A stretch of DNA of 64,000 nucleotides from Caulobacter sp. UNC358MFTsu5.1 (GCF_000712075.1 NZ_JONW01000005.1:811001-875000); one strand, 5' to 3'. Counted from the stretch's first letter, positions 10,340 through 20,117 are shown. Program-made: numbers and translations. Notes: generated by a model not told the origin, from the letters alone.

Positions 10340-10876
10340 TTAGGCCAGCGAGGCCTTGAGCTCGGCGGCCGAAGCCGCCTTGCCCGTCAGCTTCTCGACA
10401 ATGGCGCCGGCCGTTTCCGAGGCCACCGTGCGGACGTGGCCCATGGCCTCGTCGCGGGCGGCCTGGATGCGGCCTTCGGCGGCGGCCAGCTTCTCGGCCA
10501 GCACGGCCTCTTCCTTCGCCTGACGCTCGGCGGCCTCGGCCGAAGCCTTGGCCTTGGCGTCCGCCGCGGTCTTCTGGGCCTTGGCGCGAGCCTCGGCCAC
10601 CTCGGCGGCGGCCGCGCGGGCCTGCACCTCGGCTTCGTCCTTCAGACGACGGGCGTCGGCGATGTCGCCGGCGATCTTGGCCCCGCGGGTCTCGATCGCG
10701 CCGCTGACCCGAGGCAGGAGCGCCTTGGACAGCACCGCGTAGAGAACGGCGAAGATGAGCACGAGCCAGACGATCTGGCCGCCCCAGTGCTGGAACTGCA
10801 GCTGGGGAAGCCCGCCGCTTTCCTGCCCGTGGGGGGCCTCGGTCGACTCGACCGTGCCGTGATGTTCCGTCGCCAT
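10340..10876 (-). CDS. ATP synthase F0 subunit b'
   Basis: The 178-residue product begins with a polar 25-residue extension, then the motif [24 protein letters not shown] characteristic of b', in two parts a soluble head and a membrane helix at about 27-50, then a long amphipathic stalk helix. It forms a heterodimeric peripheral stalk with the adjacent b subunit, 10 bp downstream. The b' designation follows from gene order a-c-b'-b. Confidence 0.92.
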   Translation of the reverse strand: MATEHHGTVESTEAPHGQESGGLPQLQFQHWGGQIVWLVLIFAVLYAVLSKALLPRVSGAIETRGAKIAGDIADARRLKDEAEVQARAAAAEVAEARAKAQKTAADAKAKASAEAAERQAKEEAVLAEKLAAAEGRIQAARDEAMGHVRTVASETAGAIVEKLTGKAASAAELKASLA

Positions 10877-10980
10877 GGGCGAAGAAGCCTCTTAGTTTGG
10901 AGCCCGCCCCAACGCGGGGAAGGCTCGAAGAACGGTTCTGGGGCGCGTCGGTCCGCCGGACCGGCCGCGCCCCAGGGTTA

Positions 10981-11208
10981 TCACTTCGAGAACAGGATCA
11001 GGAAGGCGATGACCAGGGCGAAGATGCCCAGGGCTTCGGTCAGAGCCATGCCCAGGAACAGCATCGGGCGCTCTTGAGCGGCCGCGGTCGGGTTGCGCAG
11101 GGCGCCTTGGAAGTAGTTGCCGAACATGATGCCGAGGCCGATGCCCGCGCCGATCATGCCGAGCATGGCCAGGCCGGCGCCGATGAACTTAGCGGCGGAA
11201 GCGTCCAT
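10981..11208 (-). CDS. atpE: ATP synthase F0 subunit c
   Basis: This 75-residue hydrophobic hairpin has the Gly/Ala-rich first helix, the polar R-N-P loop (about 38-40) and a second helix with the proton-binding carboxylate Glu58 in MALTEALGIF. It forms the rotor ring. The gene lies between atpB and the b' gene with about 50 bp to atpB and 104 bp to b', both typical of this operon. Confidence 0.97.
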   Translation of the reverse strand: MDASAAKFIGAGLAMLGMIGAGIGLGIMFGNYFQGALRNPTAAAQERPMLFLGMALTEALGIFALVIAFLILFSK

Positions 11209-11258
11209 TGTTGAGACTCCTTAGGGAAGACTGTGTTGGTTGATAGACTAAAGGGTGA

Positions 11259-12050
11259 TCAGTGGCTGTCGAGGTGCACGACGTCGTTCAGATAGACGCA
11301 GGTGAGCACCGCGAACACGAAGGCCTGGAGGAAGGCCACCATGAACTCTAGGGCCGTCAGGGCGACGACGGAGGTCAGCGACAGGATGCCGATCGGCCAG
11401 TAGATCGGGGTCATGGCCAGCAGGATGGCCACGAAGGTCGCGAAGATCTTCAGCACCACGTGGCCGCCCAGCATGTTGCCGAACAGACGGAGGGCCAGGG
11501 TGATCGGGCGGATCAGGAACGAGATGATCTCGATCGGCACCAGGATGACGTAGAGCACCGGCGGCACGCCCGACGGGGCGAACAGCTTGAAGAACTTGAG
11601 GCCGTTCTTGGCGAAGCCGACGCCGATGACCGTCAGGATGACCATCAGGCCCAGGGTCAGGGTCACGGCCAGCTGCGAGGTCGAGGTGAAGCCCAGGAAG
11701 TTGCCGGTCCAGCCGAACAGCATGCCTTGCAGGTTGGCGAACAGCACGAACGAGAACAGGGCGAAGACGAAGGGCAGGTACTTCTTGCCGTCGTGGCCGA
11801 TGATCGAGCTCGTCAGGCCATCGACGATTCCATAGAGCATCTCGCCCACGGTCTGCAGGCGGCCGGGAACCACCGCGCCCTTGCCGGCGAAGCTGTAGAA
11901 GGTGACGATCAGGAACGCCGACAGCAGCATGGCGGCGACGGAATTGGTGATCGACATGTCGATCACGCCCAGGCCCGGGACAGTGAAGGACGGCAGCTCC
12001 ACGATCTTTTGGATCATGAACTGGTGCATCGGGTCGATCGGCGTGGCCAA
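11259..12050 (-). CDS. atpB: ATP synthase F0 subunit a
   Basis: The 263-residue integral membrane protein has five or six hydrophobic helices and the key Arg188 in ALRLFGNMLGGH, which faces the c-ring carboxylate. Length and motif match subunit a. It starts 4 bp downstream of the atpI stop, so the two are translationally linked. Confidence 0.97.
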   Translation of the reverse strand: MATPIDPMHQFMIQKIVELPSFTVPGLGVIDMSITNSVAAMLLSAFLIVTFYSFAGKGAVVPGRLQTVGEMLYGIVDGLTSSIIGHDGKKYLPFVFALFSFVLFANLQGMLFGWTGNFLGFTSTSQLAVTLTLGLMVILTVIGVGFAKNGLKFFKLFAPSGVPPVLYVILVPIEIISFLIRPITLALRLFGNMLGGHVVLKIFATFVAILLAMTPIYWPIGILSLTSVVALTALEFMVAFLQAFVFAVLTCVYLNDVVHLDSH

Positions 12051-12054
12051 GGCC

Positions 12055-12435
12055 CTAGTCTCTCTTCTGCTTGGGGGCGGTGGACCCGCCTCCCGTGTTC
12101 TCGTCGTCCGTGGCCCCCGGGGCCTTGGTCGACGCCTGCGCGCTCAGTTTCATCGCCTTGCGGACGATGGTGTAGATCGAGATCCCCATGCCGATCAGCA
12201 GACCGCCGACCATGCCCCAGGGCCCCGTGCCGGCGTAACGGTCGAGCAGCCAGCCGAAGCCGAGCCCCACCAGAACGCCCCCGATCAGATCCGCCAGGAG
12301 ACGATAGCCGTCCTGGGACGATTTCTCGTGCTCGGCGCGCCCCGGTTGCTCCGCCGCTTTCCGCGCCTCGAAGGCGGCGATCCGAGCGTCGAGGCTCTGC
12401 GGAGCCTTGTCGTTCGGTTCGTCGGCCTTGGGCAT
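12055..12435 (-). CDS. atpI: AtpI/AtpZ-family ATP synthase assembly protein
   Basis: The 126-residue protein has a charged N-terminus with SLDARIAAFEARK, then two membrane helices around residues 50-95 (LLADLIGGVLVGLGFGW and a second Gly-rich segment), the AtpI/AtpZ pattern. These proteins help assemble the c-ring or supply Mg/Ca to the enzyme. The ATG at 12435 is preferred over an upstream TTG at 12474. It heads the F0 operon behind a good housekeeping promoter. Confidence 0.82.
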   Translation of the reverse strand: MPKADEPNDKAPQSLDARIAAFEARKAAEQPGRAEHEKSSQDGYRLLADLIGGVLVGLGFGWLLDRYAGTGPWGMVGGLLIGMGISIYTIVRKAMKLSAQASTKAPGATDDENTGGGSTAPKQKRD

Positions 12436-12511
12436 GGGTGCGGTCAGGTCCGAAAACGCCCGCGGCCGCCCCAATAGAGGCGGATTTCCGGCCGGCTTGA
12501 TCGCGGCGGAA

Positions 12512-12538
12512 CCTATAGGGCGCGCTGCGGTGCGTCAA
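12512..12538 (-). promoter_or_regulatory. Housekeeping promoter of the F0 ATP synthase operon
   Basis: Read on the minus strand, TTGACGC (12532-12538) is followed after 12 bases by CCTATAGG (12512-12519), close to the Caulobacter sigma-73 pattern TTGACGS-N10-14-GCTANAWC. It lies about 75 bp before the atpI start. Confidence 0.6.
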
Positions 12539-12665
12539 GGTTGGGCGGTATACTCTCAAGTCGCGGTTTTATAAGGGATTTTAGGGTTTTTCGAGCCGAG
12601 TGTCGGAATCATCGCGCCCTTACGTGATCGGCGAACGCGGGTTCCGTTGGGTGACCTCCACCTTC

Positions 12666-12784
12666 TTCCCTCCCCTTTATGGGGAGGGGGACCAGAGAAG
12701 CTGGTGGGTGGGGCCTGCTGACTCATCAAACCCCACCCGACCCTGGCTGCGCCAGGGCCGCCCTCCCCACAAGGGGGAGGGAAG
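12666..12784. repeat. Intergenic repeat with CCCTCCCC ends, copy 1
   Basis: The element starts and ends with inverted CTCCCC-T/A-GGGGAG hairpins and has an inner GGTGGGTGGGG / CCCCACCC pairing plus a CCCTGGC-GCCAGGG hairpin. Its right half is nearly the reverse complement of the left half of a second copy at 44370-44497, so the two are the same element in opposite orientation. Confidence 0.8.
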
Positions 12785-12828
12785 CGCGCTTTCGCGTCCG
12801 GCCAAGATTCCCCTCGCCTGATTTGTCA

Positions 12829-12844
12829 TACCAACCCTATGGTA
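12829..12844 (+). promoter_or_regulatory. Candidate regulator operator TACCA-N6-TGGTA
   Basis: TACCA (12829-12833) and TGGTA (12840-12844) form a 5-bp-arm dyad 61 bp before the secreted protein start. The half-site resembles operators of HutC-type GntR regulators, which often control amino-sugar or glycan genes. No regulator gene is adjacent; the assignment is inference. Confidence 0.35.
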
Positions 12845-12904
12845 CCGCAACCAAGTCCGAGCGCCTCGACGCGCCGGCGGGCCTATCGAGGGAAGAAACC
12901 AGCC

Positions 12905-14869
12905 ATGATCCGCGTCACCCGCAGTCTGCTCGGCGCCGCGGCGCTGTGCGCCTTGCTCGCGCCCGCCGCCTGGGCCGCCCCGGCCAGGCCCCAGCCGGCG
13001 GCCGCCTACAAGAACTTCCGCGCGGCGATCTACATCGCCGTCAACGACGCCAAAGCCCTGTCGGACAAGGCGGTGTTCGACGCCCAGTTCGAACGCGCCA
13101 GCCGCCAGCTGCGCTTCGACAAGGTCTATCTGGAGGTCTACCGCAGCAGCAACTTCGCCACCGACGAGCAGATCGAGCGGGTCAAGGGCTGGTTCGAGGC
13201 GCGCGGCGTGCAGGTGGCCGGCGGGATCACCCTGGCGACCGGCGGCGAGGGCGGCCAGTTCGGCACCTTCGACTATGAGAACCCCGCCCACCGGGCCGAG
13301 TGCGAGAAGGCCGTGCGCCTGGCGGCCAAGCACTTCGACGAGGTGATCCTCGACGACTTCTTCTTCTACACGTCCAAGAGCCCCGCCGACATCGCCGCCA
13401 AGGGCGACCGCTCGTGGAGCCAGTACCGCCTGGAGACCATGCGCGCGGTCAGCCAGGACCTGGTCCTGGGCCCCGCCAAGGCGGTCAATCCCAAGGTGCG
13501 GGTGATCATCAAGTACCCCAACTGGTACGAGCACTTCCAGGGCACGGGCTACGACCTGGAGAAGCAGTCGCAGATGTTCGACGGCATCTACACCGGCACC
13601 GAGACCCGCGATCCGGTGATCACCGACCAGCTGCTGCAGCAGTACGAGAGCTATTCGATCATCCGCTACTACGACAACATCCGGCCCGTCGGCTCGAACG
13701 GCGGGCCGGGCAACGGCGGCGGCTGGGTCGACACGTTCTCGACCCTCTATATCGACCGCTACGCCGAGCAGCTGTGGGACACCCTGCTGGCCAAGGCGCC
13801 GGAGATCACCCTGTTCAACTGGCGTCCGATGAACGAGCCCAAGGCGGTCGAGCCCGGCGCCCGCCCGTGGAGCGACAAGGCCACCAGCTTCGATTGGAAG
13901 GCCATGGTCGCCAGCTACAAGCCGTCGGGCCGGGCCGGCGACCCGGGTCCCGGCTGGGGCCGCGCGGCCGGCTGGTCGCTGGAGAAGATCGACAAGGACC
14001 TGGGATGGCTGGGCAAGCCGATCGGCATCGCCGCCTACAAGCCCTACCAGTCGTCGGGCGAGGACTTCCTGCACAACTACCTGGGCAATGTGGGCATTCC
14101 GATCGAGCTGTCGCCCAACTTCCCCAAGGGCGCGGACGTGGCGCTGCTGACCCAGGCGGCCGCGAAGGACCCGAAGATCGTCGAGGAGATCAAGGGCAAC
14201 CTCCTGGCCGGCAAGACGGTGTTCATCACCTCGGGCCTGCTCTCGGCGCTGCAGGGCAAGGGGATCGAGGACATCCTCGAGGTGCGCGACACCGGCCGCA
14301 AGGTGGCCCTGCACGACTTCCTGAACGGCTACGGCGCGGGCAACGGCGAGAGCCTGAACGACCCGAAGCGCGAGACCCCGCCGGTGCTGTTCCCGGAACT
14401 GGCCTTCTACACCAACGACAGCTGGGGGATCATCCGGGGCGTGGCCAACGCCAAGGGGTTCCCGATCCTGCTGATGAACCGCTACGGCGGCGGGGTCCTC
14501 TACGTGATCACCATGCCGGAGAACCCTGGCGACCTCTACAACCTGCCCCAGGGCGTCACGACCGAGATCAAGCGCTACCTGCAGCGCGACTTCCCCGTGC
14601 GGCTGGACGCGCCCGACCGGGTCAGCCTGTTCGCCTACGACAACGGGACCTTCGTGGTGCAGTCGTTCCGCGACGACGACACGGACGTGAACCTGTCGCT
14701 GCTGGGAGCGGGGGTGAAGCTGCGCAACCTGTCGACCGGCCAAGTGGTCGAGGCCAGGCCCGCCGACGGCAAGGCCGACGCCTGGCGCCGCCAGGGCGTG
14801 CCGGTCCGCACCGAGTTCGCCGCCCGGGTCGCGCCGCACAGCTACGCGGTCTACCGGATCGAGAAGTAG
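12905..14869 (+). CDS. Large secreted protein, possible glycoside-hydrolase-like barrel
   Basis: The 654-residue product has a clear Sec signal (LLGAAALCALLAPAAWA, cut near residue 25). The body contains barrel-like strand/acid motifs such as VILDDFFFY near residue 145 and many aromatic residues, and ends with a beta-sandwich-like region (NGTFVVQSF, then HSYAVYRI) reminiscent of C-terminal domains of glycosidases. This makes a carbohydrate-active periplasmic or outer-surface enzyme plausible, but I cannot name a family. The ATG at 12905 is chosen because the signal peptide begins there; the open frame runs 22 codons further up without coding character. Confidence 0.65.
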   Translation: MIRVTRSLLGAAALCALLAPAAWAAPARPQPAAAYKNFRAAIYIAVNDAKALSDKAVFDAQFERASRQLRFDKVYLEVYRSSNFATDEQIERVKGWFEARGVQVAGGITLATGGEGGQFGTFDYENPAHRAECEKAVRLAAKHFDEVILDDFFFYTSKSPADIAAKGDRSWSQYRLETMRAVSQDLVLGPAKAVNPKVRVIIKYPNWYEHFQGTGYDLEKQSQMFDGIYTGTETRDPVITDQLLQQYESYSIIRYYDNIRPVGSNGGPGNGGGWVDTFSTLYIDRYAEQLWDTLLAKAPEITLFNWRPMNEPKAVEPGARPWSDKATSFDWKAMVASYKPSGRAGDPGPGWGRAAGWSLEKIDKDLGWLGKPIGIAAYKPYQSSGEDFLHNYLGNVGIPIELSPNFPKGADVALLTQAAAKDPKIVEEIKGNLLAGKTVFITSGLLSALQGKGIEDILEVRDTGRKVALHDFLNGYGAGNGESLNDPKRETPPVLFPELAFYTNDSWGIIRGVANAKGFPILLMNRYGGGVLYVITMPENPGDLYNLPQGVTTEIKRYLQRDFPVRLDAPDRVSLFAYDNGTFVVQSFRDDDTDVNLSLLGAGVKLRNLSTGQVVEARPADGKADAWRRQGVPVRTEFAARVAPHSYAVYRIEK

Positions 14870-14983
14870 CCGGCCAAATCCCCGGCGCGACGGGACCTGT
14901 GTCCTTTTGCGTCGGGGATGATCAATTGCTTTTCGCGGCGTTTTGGGGTCTTAGGGGCGCACTTTCCACCAACCAGAAGATTC

Positions 14984-15313
14984 ATGTCGCACCTGAAGAA
15001 CACCGGCTTCGCCGATCGCATCACCGCCGCCGCCGAAGCCAAGAAGGCCATGCTGGCCAAGATGAAGGTGAAGCCCACCGTTCAGGATCCCAACTTCGAG
15101 CAGCGCCACGCCGAGCGCGAAGCCGAACTGGAACGCGTCCGCGCCGAGCGCGCGGCGGCCAAGGAAGCCGCCCGCCTGGAAGCCCTGGCCAAGGAAGAAG
15201 AGGTCCTCGCCGAGAAGCGCAAGGAGCGCAAGGAGCGCAAGGCCCTGACCGCCGCCGAGCAGAAGGCCCGCCGCGACGCCAAGTACGCCGCCCGCAAGGC
15301 GCGCCAGAAGTAA
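14984..15313 (+). CDS. Small charged protein, DUF6481-like
   Basis: The 109-residue protein is almost entirely Lys, Arg, Glu and Ala after a short conserved head (MSHLKNTGFADRI) and is predicted to be one long helix. The head and composition resemble the DUF6481 family found in alphaproteobacteria; no function is known. The ATG at 14984 is preferred because the 22 codons upstream read through the leader. The 110-bp leader ahead of it may be regulatory, but I see no specific element. Confidence 0.7.
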   Translation: MSHLKNTGFADRITAAAEAKKAMLAKMKVKPTVQDPNFEQRHAEREAELERVRAERAAAKEAARLEALAKEEEVLAEKRKERKERKALTAAEQKARRDAKYAARKARQK

Positions 15314-15387
15314 TCCAACGACTACCGCTCGCCTTTCGCGTGGTCCCGACCCGTCTGTAAGGGCGGGCCACGTGAGGGCTTGAGTTC

Positions 15388-16182
15388 ATGCACGTCGATT
15401 TCGCCCTGCTGGCCACGATGTTCGCCGTGGCCATGGTCGCCGGGGCGTTCGACGCCATCGCCGGCGGCGGCGGCCTGCTGACCGTCCCGGCCCTGCTGCT
15501 GACCGGCATGAACCCCGTCGCGGCCCTGGGCACCAACAAGCTGCAGGGCGCGGTCAGCGCCATCTCCTCCACCAGCGCCTTCGCCCGGCGCGGCCTGATC
15601 GACTGGAAGACCGCCCTGCCCGTGGCCGGCGGCGCCGCCGTCGCCGGCCTCTGCGGCGCCCTCTGCGCCAGCCTGCTGTCGCCGCGCGTGCTGGCGGCCC
15701 TGGTGCCGGTCCTGCTGATCGTCATCGCCCTCTATTTCGGGTTCTCGAAGGGGCTGAAGGGCGAGGACGTCCATCCGCGCCTGACCGTGCCGGTCTTCGC
15801 CTTCTGCGTGGCCCCGCTGATCGGCTTCTACGACGGGATCTTCGGCCCCGGGGCCGGGGCCTTCTACATGGTGGCCATCGTCACCCTGCTGGGCTACGGC
15901 GCGCTGAAGGCCACCGCCCACACCAAGCTGGCCAACGCCGCCTCGAACCTGGGCAGCCTGTCGCTGTTCATCCTGAAGGGCGCGGTGATCTGGCCGATCG
16001 GGCTGGTCATGGCCGCCGGGGCGTTCCTGGGCGCGCAGGTCGGCTCGCGCCTGGCCATGCGGTTCGGCGCCCGGCTGATCCGGCCGCTGCTGGTGGTGAT
16101 GTCGTGCGCCATGGCGGTGAAGCTGCTGAGCGATCCGGCCAATCCGCTGCGGCACGCGGTCGTCGGGCTGTTCGGCGGCTAG
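15388..16182 (+). CDS. TauE/SafE-family membrane permease (TSUP)
   Basis: The 264-residue protein has eight hydrophobic segments and the family hallmarks: DAIAGGGGLLTVPALL near the N-terminus, LGTNKLQG, and a second repeat with FGPGAGAFYM and HTKLANAASN. TSUP members export sulfite, sulfoacetate or other small anions; the substrate is not predictable here. It sits alone, and its 3' end is 12 bp from a convergent gene. Confidence 0.88.
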   Translation: MHVDFALLATMFAVAMVAGAFDAIAGGGGLLTVPALLLTGMNPVAALGTNKLQGAVSAISSTSAFARRGLIDWKTALPVAGGAAVAGLCGALCASLLSPRVLAALVPVLLIVIALYFGFSKGLKGEDVHPRLTVPVFAFCVAPLIGFYDGIFGPGAGAFYMVAIVTLLGYGALKATAHTKLANAASNLGSLSLFILKGAVIWPIGLVMAAGAFLGAQVGSRLAMRFGARLIRPLLVVMSCAMAVKLLSDPANPLRHAVVGLFGG

Positions 16183-16193
16183 GGCCTAGGGCG

Positions 16194-16637
16194 TCAGACC
16201 GGCTGCTTCTTCAGCCAGCGCCGGCGCAGGTACTTGCGGCCGCGCTTCAGCACCCGCCAGGACGCCTTGCGCAGGAACAGCTTCTCGGAGCGCAGCAGTT
16301 GCTGCCAGGCCACCAGCATGATCTCGGGCTCCCGGCGCATCAGCCGGCGGATCGGGAAGATCAGCTTGGGATGGCGGCGCTGCCAGCGCAGGAAGCGGCG
16401 CTTGGCCTGGAACGAGTTGCGCAGCACGATCATCAGGCCGACGACCAGCAGCGGCAGGCCCAGGTGGCCCGGCAGGGGCGTCAGCACCACCCCGGCCAGC
16501 AGCACGAGCACGCCGAAGGCCAGCGCCGCCCAGCGGGCGACGCGGCCCGCGGTTTCACGCAGGACCAGGGCCAGACGGCGACGGCGGCGGTAGAGCCTCG
16601 AAGGCAGTCTGGCGAGCGTTTCGGCGGTCGAGCTCAC
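16194..16637 (-). CDS. Small membrane protein, PLPG-motif family (paralogue 1)
   Basis: The 147-residue protein has a basic N-terminus, a hydrophobic hairpin around residues 36-72 with the motif TPLPGHLGLPL, and a very basic tail with RRHPKL and LRRSEKL-like helices. The same layout occurs in the next gene, and both resemble transmembrane proteins of the PGPGW type. Its GTG start overlaps the stop of the upstream paralogue (GTGA), so the two are coupled. Function unknown. Confidence 0.75.
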   Translation of the reverse strand: MSSTAETLARLPSRLYRRRRRLALVLRETAGRVARWAALAFGVLVLLAGVVLTPLPGHLGLPLLVVGLMIVLRNSFQAKRRFLRWQRRHPKLIFPIRRLMRREPEIMLVAWQQLLRSEKLFLRKASWRVLKRGRKYLRRRWLKKQPV

Positions 16638-17050
16638 GGACGCTTCTTGAGCGCGGAGCGCTTGAAGGATTGGCGCCAGCGCTTGGCCACGCGCCAGCGG
16701 CGCGGGATGACCAGGCGCTCCATGCGCAGGACCTGCTGCCAGGCGACCGGGAACACTTCCGGCTCGCGGCGCAGCAGGCGGCGCAGCGGGAACAGCAGCT
16801 TGGGGTGGGCGTGCTGGAAGCGCACGAACTGCTTGCGGGCCCGGAACGAGTTGCGCAGCACCAGCATCAGGCCGGCCACGGTCAGCGGCACGCCCAGCGG
16901 GCCGGGCAGCGGCGCGATCAGGAAGCCCGCGACGATCAGGATCAAGCCCAGCGCCACCAGGACGACGCGCGAAATCCGCCCGAGAAGCTCGCGGGCGAGT
17001 TCATCGGCGACGGAGAAGCGCACGGGCGGCATGGCGAGGGCGAGGTTCAT
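16634..17050 (-). CDS. Small membrane protein, PLPG-motif family (paralogue 2)
   Basis: The 138-residue protein aligns along its whole length with its downstream neighbour: APLPGPLGVPL in the membrane hairpin (about 35-70), VLRNSFRARKQF against VLRNSFQAKRRF, AHPKLLFP against RHPKLIFP, and REPE followed by VAWQQ. This is a clear tandem duplication. No function is known. Confidence 0.75.
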   Translation of the reverse strand: MNLALAMPPVRFSVADELARELLGRISRVVLVALGLILIVAGFLIAPLPGPLGVPLTVAGLMLVLRNSFRARKQFVRFQHAHPKLLFPLRRLLRREPEVFPVAWQQVLRMERLVIPRRWRVAKRWRQSFKRSALKKRP

Positions 17051-17129
17051 AACGGGGCGAAACGGGTTCCGTGGTCCGTTCGATCCCGGCGACAGACCGG
17101 CCTCCTCGGCTCACAGAACCCGATATGAG

Positions 17130-17161
17130 AACGGGGCGCCCTTCCGTAAAGGCGCCCCGTT
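17130..17161. terminator. Strong hairpin downstream of the glycine cleavage operon
   Basis: AACGGGGCGCC (17130-17140) and GGCGCCCCGTT (17151-17161) are perfect 11-bp arms around a 10-base loop, 24 bp after the gcvPB stop codon. The T-run is short on the gcv strand. Confidence 0.65.
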
Positions 17162-17184
17162 GTCGCTTTGTACGACTGTGACCG

Positions 17185-18774
17185 CTATTCCGCAGCCAGT
17201 GGCGCGGCGGCCACAGGTTTCCACCGCAAGCGTGGTTTACGCGCGGCAAGGGTCTCGTCCAGGCGCTTGAGCGGCGCGTGGTACGGGGCGCCCTTGAAGC
17301 GCTCGACCTCGCCGGCCCCATCCTTGTTTTTCAGGGCCGCCCCGGCCAGGGCGCGCAGCGCCGTGACGAAGCGGTCCAGCTCCTGCTTGCTCTCGGTCTC
17401 GGTCGGCTCGATCAGCATCGCGCCGTGGACGACCAGCGGGAAGTACATGGTCATCGGGTGGAAGCCCTCGTCGATCATCGCCTTGGCGAAGTCGAGCGTG
17501 GTCACCCCGGTGCCTTCCAGCCAGGCGTCGTCGAACAGGGCCTCGTGCATGCACGGGCCGTTCGGGAAGGCCGGGCTCATCAGGTCCGACAGGCGGGCCT
17601 TGATGTAATTGGCGTTCAGGACCGCGTCCTCGGCCACCTGGCGCAGGCCGTCGGCGCCGTGGCTGAGCATGTAGGCGTAGGCGCGCACGAACATGCCCAT
17701 CTGGCCGTGGAAGGCGCTCATCCGCCCGAAGGCCTGGGCGGCGGGCCCCTTGGCCTCTTCCACCAGGTGGAAGCCGTGCTCGTGGCTGACCACCCACGGG
17801 GTGGGGGCGAACGGGGCCAGGGCCGCCGACAGCACCACCGGACCCGCGCCCGGACCGCCGCCGCCGTGCGGGGTGGAGAAGGTCTTGTGCAGGTTGATGT
17901 GCATGGCGTCGACGCCCAGGTCGCCCGGGCGCACCCGGCCGACGATGGCGTTGAAGTTGGCGCCGTCGCAGTAGAAGTACGCCCCGGCCGCGTGGGTCAG
18001 GCGGGCGATCTCGACCACGTCGCGCTCGAACAGGCCGCAGGTGTTGGGGTTGGTGACCATGATGGCGGCCACGTGGTCGCCCAGCTTGGACTCCAGGTCG
18101 GCCAGGTCCACGCGCCCGTCGTCGGTCTGGGCGATCTCGACCACGGTGTAGCCGCAGAAGGCCGCCGTGGCCGGGTTGGTGCCGTGGGCGCTGGTCGGGG
18201 CCAGCACCGTCTTGCGGTGGCCGTTGCCTGCCGCCTCGTGGGCGGCGCGGATCGCCAGCAGGCCGCACAGCTCGCCGTGGGCGCCGGCCTTGGGCGACAG
18301 GGCGACGGCCGGCATGCCGGTCAGGGTCTTCAGCCAATGCGCCAGGCGGTCCATCAGCTCGATGGCGCCCTGCACCGTCGACTGCGGCTGCAGCGGGTGG
18401 ATGTCGGAGAAGCCCGGCAGGCGCGCCATCTTCTCGTTCAGGCGCGGGTTGTGCTTCATCGTGCACGAGCCCAGCGGATACAGCGCCAGGTCGATGGCGT
18501 GGTTCTTCTGCGACAGGCGCACGTAGTGGCGCACCGCTTCCGGCTCGGACAGGCCCGGCAGGCCGATCGCCGAGGCGCGGACCAGGTCGCCCAGGTCATC
18601 CGCCGCGGGGGCGTCGGGCAGGTCGACGCCGGTCTTGTCCCAGGCGTCCAGTTCGAAGATCAGCGCCTCGTCCTGCAGCAGGCCGCGGGCCCCGGTCAGG
18701 GTCGGGTGGACGTAGTCGTTGGCGTCGGTAGCGGTTTCAGGACGGGTCGGCCGTCCGACGGAATTCATGCTCAT
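17185..18774 (-). CDS. gcvPB: Glycine dehydrogenase (decarboxylating) subunit 2
   Basis: The 529-residue protein is the C-terminal half of the split P-protein, which decarboxylates glycine with pyridoxal phosphate and passes the aminomethyl group to GcvH. The PLP-binding lysine is about residue 297 in [16 protein letters not shown], and [11 protein letters not shown] and [12 protein letters not shown] motifs are present. The start is fixed by an ATGA overlap with the gcvPA stop. It is the last gene of gcvT-gcvH-gcvPA-gcvPB. Confidence 0.96.
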   Translation of the reverse strand: MSMNSVGRPTRPETATDANDYVHPTLTGARGLLQDEALIFELDAWDKTGVDLPDAPAADDLGDLVRASAIGLPGLSEPEAVRHYVRLSQKNHAIDLALYPLGSCTMKHNPRLNEKMARLPGFSDIHPLQPQSTVQGAIELMDRLAHWLKTLTGMPAVALSPKAGAHGELCGLLAIRAAHEAAGNGHRKTVLAPTSAHGTNPATAAFCGYTVVEIAQTDDGRVDLADLESKLGDHVAAIMVTNPNTCGLFERDVVEIARLTHAAGAYFYCDGANFNAIVGRVRPGDLGVDAMHINLHKTFSTPHGGGGPGAGPVVLSAALAPFAPTPWVVSHEHGFHLVEEAKGPAAQAFGRMSAFHGQMGMFVRAYAYMLSHGADGLRQVAEDAVLNANYIKARLSDLMSPAFPNGPCMHEALFDDAWLEGTGVTTLDFAKAMIDEGFHPMTMYFPLVVHGAMLIEPTETESKQELDRFVTALRALAGAALKNKDGAGEVERFKGAPYHAPLKRLDETLAARKPRLRWKPVAAAPLAAE

Positions 18775-20117
18775 TGGGCCAGCACCTTGCTCAGGGCCTT
18801 GGAGAAGAGGGCGATGTCGCCGTCGGGCGTGGTCTCGGTGGCGGCGACCAGCAGGACGTCGTCCAGGCCGGCGGCCGGGTCGAGGCGCGAGAAAGGCACG
18901 CCGGCGATGACGCCGTTGGCGGCCAGGGTCTCGACCAGCTCGGCCGCGTTGCCCGGAACCTTGATCGCGAACTCGTTGAAGAAGCGCGGGGTCAGCACCT
19001 GCACGCCCGGCACGGCCGCCAGGGCGTCGCGCAGCTTCACGGCCTTCTGGTGGTTGACCAGGGCCAGGCGGCGCAGGCCCTTCTCGCCCAGCAGGCTCAT
19101 GTGGATGCTGAACGCCAGGGCGCACAGGCCGCTGTTGGTGCAGATGTTCGACGTGGCCTTGTCGCGGCGGATGTGCTGCTCGCGGGTCGACAGGGTCAGG
19201 ACGAAGCCGCGACGGCCCTCGGCGTCGACGGTCTCGCCGCAGAGGCGGCCCGGGGCCTGGCGGACGTATTTTTCCTTGCAGGCGAACAGGCCGACATAGG
19301 GACCGCCGAAGTTCAGGCCGTTGCCGATCGACTGGCCCTCGGCCACGACGATGTCGGCGCCCATCTCGCCGGGCGACTTCAGCAGGCCGTACGACACGGC
19401 CTCGGTGGTGACCACGATCAGCAGGGCGCCGGCGGCCTGGGCGGCGGCGGCGATCTTGGTCACGTCAGTGGCGGTGCCGAAGACGTTGGGGGTCTGGACG
19501 ACCACGCAGGCGGTGTCGGCGTCGATGGCGGCGATCACCGCGTCCTCGGCGTCGATGGCGGCCGGCAGGCGGTCGGTGGTGACGCCGGCGGCGTGGGCCA
19601 GGGTCTCGACCGTGCCGACATATTGCGGGTGCACGCCGCCCGACAGCACCGCCTTGTTCCGGCGGGTGACGCGGGTGGCCATCATCACCGCCTCGGCGGC
19701 CGCGGTGGAGCCGTCATAGAGCGAGGCGTTGGCCACTTCCATGCCGGTCAGGGCCGCGACCTGGGTCTGGAACTCGAAGAGTACCTGAAGAGTGCCTTGG
19801 GCGATTTCCGGCTGGTAGGGCGTGTAGCTGGTCAGGAACTCCGACCGCTGGATGATGTGGTCGACCGTGGCCGGCACGTGGTGGCGATAGGCCCCCGCCC
19901 CCACGAAGAACGGGCCTTCCGAGGCCGCGCGGTTGCGGCGCGACAGGGCCAGCATCTCGCGCTCGACCTCCAGCTCGCCGGCATGGAACGGCAGGTCCAC
20001 CGGCTGGGCGCGGCGGGCGACGGCCGGAACGTCGACGAACAGCTCGTCGATCGACTCCGCGCCGATGACGCCGAGCATGTCGGCGCGATCTTCGGGTGTG
20101 AGGGGGAGGTAGCGCAT
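18771..20117 (-). CDS. gcvPA: Glycine dehydrogenase (decarboxylating) subunit 1
   Basis: The 448-residue product is the N-terminal half of the split P-protein; with GcvPB it forms the glycine decarboxylase. It has [12 protein letters not shown] and [14 protein letters not shown] motifs and a PLP-type aminotransferase fold. The ATG at 20117 ([15 protein letters not shown]) matches family N-termini; a start six codons earlier at 20135 would fall inside the adjacent repeat. Confidence 0.95.
   Translation of the reverse strand: MRYLPLTPEDRADMLGVIGAESIDELFVDVPAVARRAQPVDLPFHAGELEVEREMLALSRRNRAASEGPFFVGAGAYRHHVPATVDHIIQRSEFLTSYTPYQPEIAQGTLQVLFEFQTQVAALTGMEVANASLYDGSTAAAEAVMMATRVTRRNKAVLSGGVHPQYVGTVETLAHAAGVTTDRLPAAIDAEDAVIAAIDADTACVVVQTPNVFGTATDVTKIAAAAQAAGALLIVVTTEAVSYGLLKSPGEMGADIVVAEGQSIGNGLNFGGPYVGLFACKEKYVRQAPGRLCGETVDAEGRRGFVLTLSTREQHIRRDKATSNICTNSGLCALAFSIHMSLLGEKGLRRLALVNHQKAVKLRDALAAVPGVQVLTPRFFNEFAIKVPGNAAELVETLAANGVIAGVPFSRLDPAAGLDDVLLVAATETTPDGDIALFSKALSKVLAQ

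Larger units (their letters stand above)
12436..12904. other. Divergent intergenic region atpI / secreted protein
   Basis: This 469-bp gap contains the atp promoter (12512-12538), an AT-rich stretch (12545-12600), a 119-bp repeat element (12666-12784), and a TACCA/TGGTA dyad upstream of the secreted protein gene. I see no credible coding sequence. Confidence 0.6.

Noticed and set aside
12677..14839. 720-codon open frame antisense to the secreted protein
   Set aside because: High-GC shadow frame: low-complexity Val/Gly/Leu/Arg composition, no domain motifs, opposite to a gene with a clear signal peptide.
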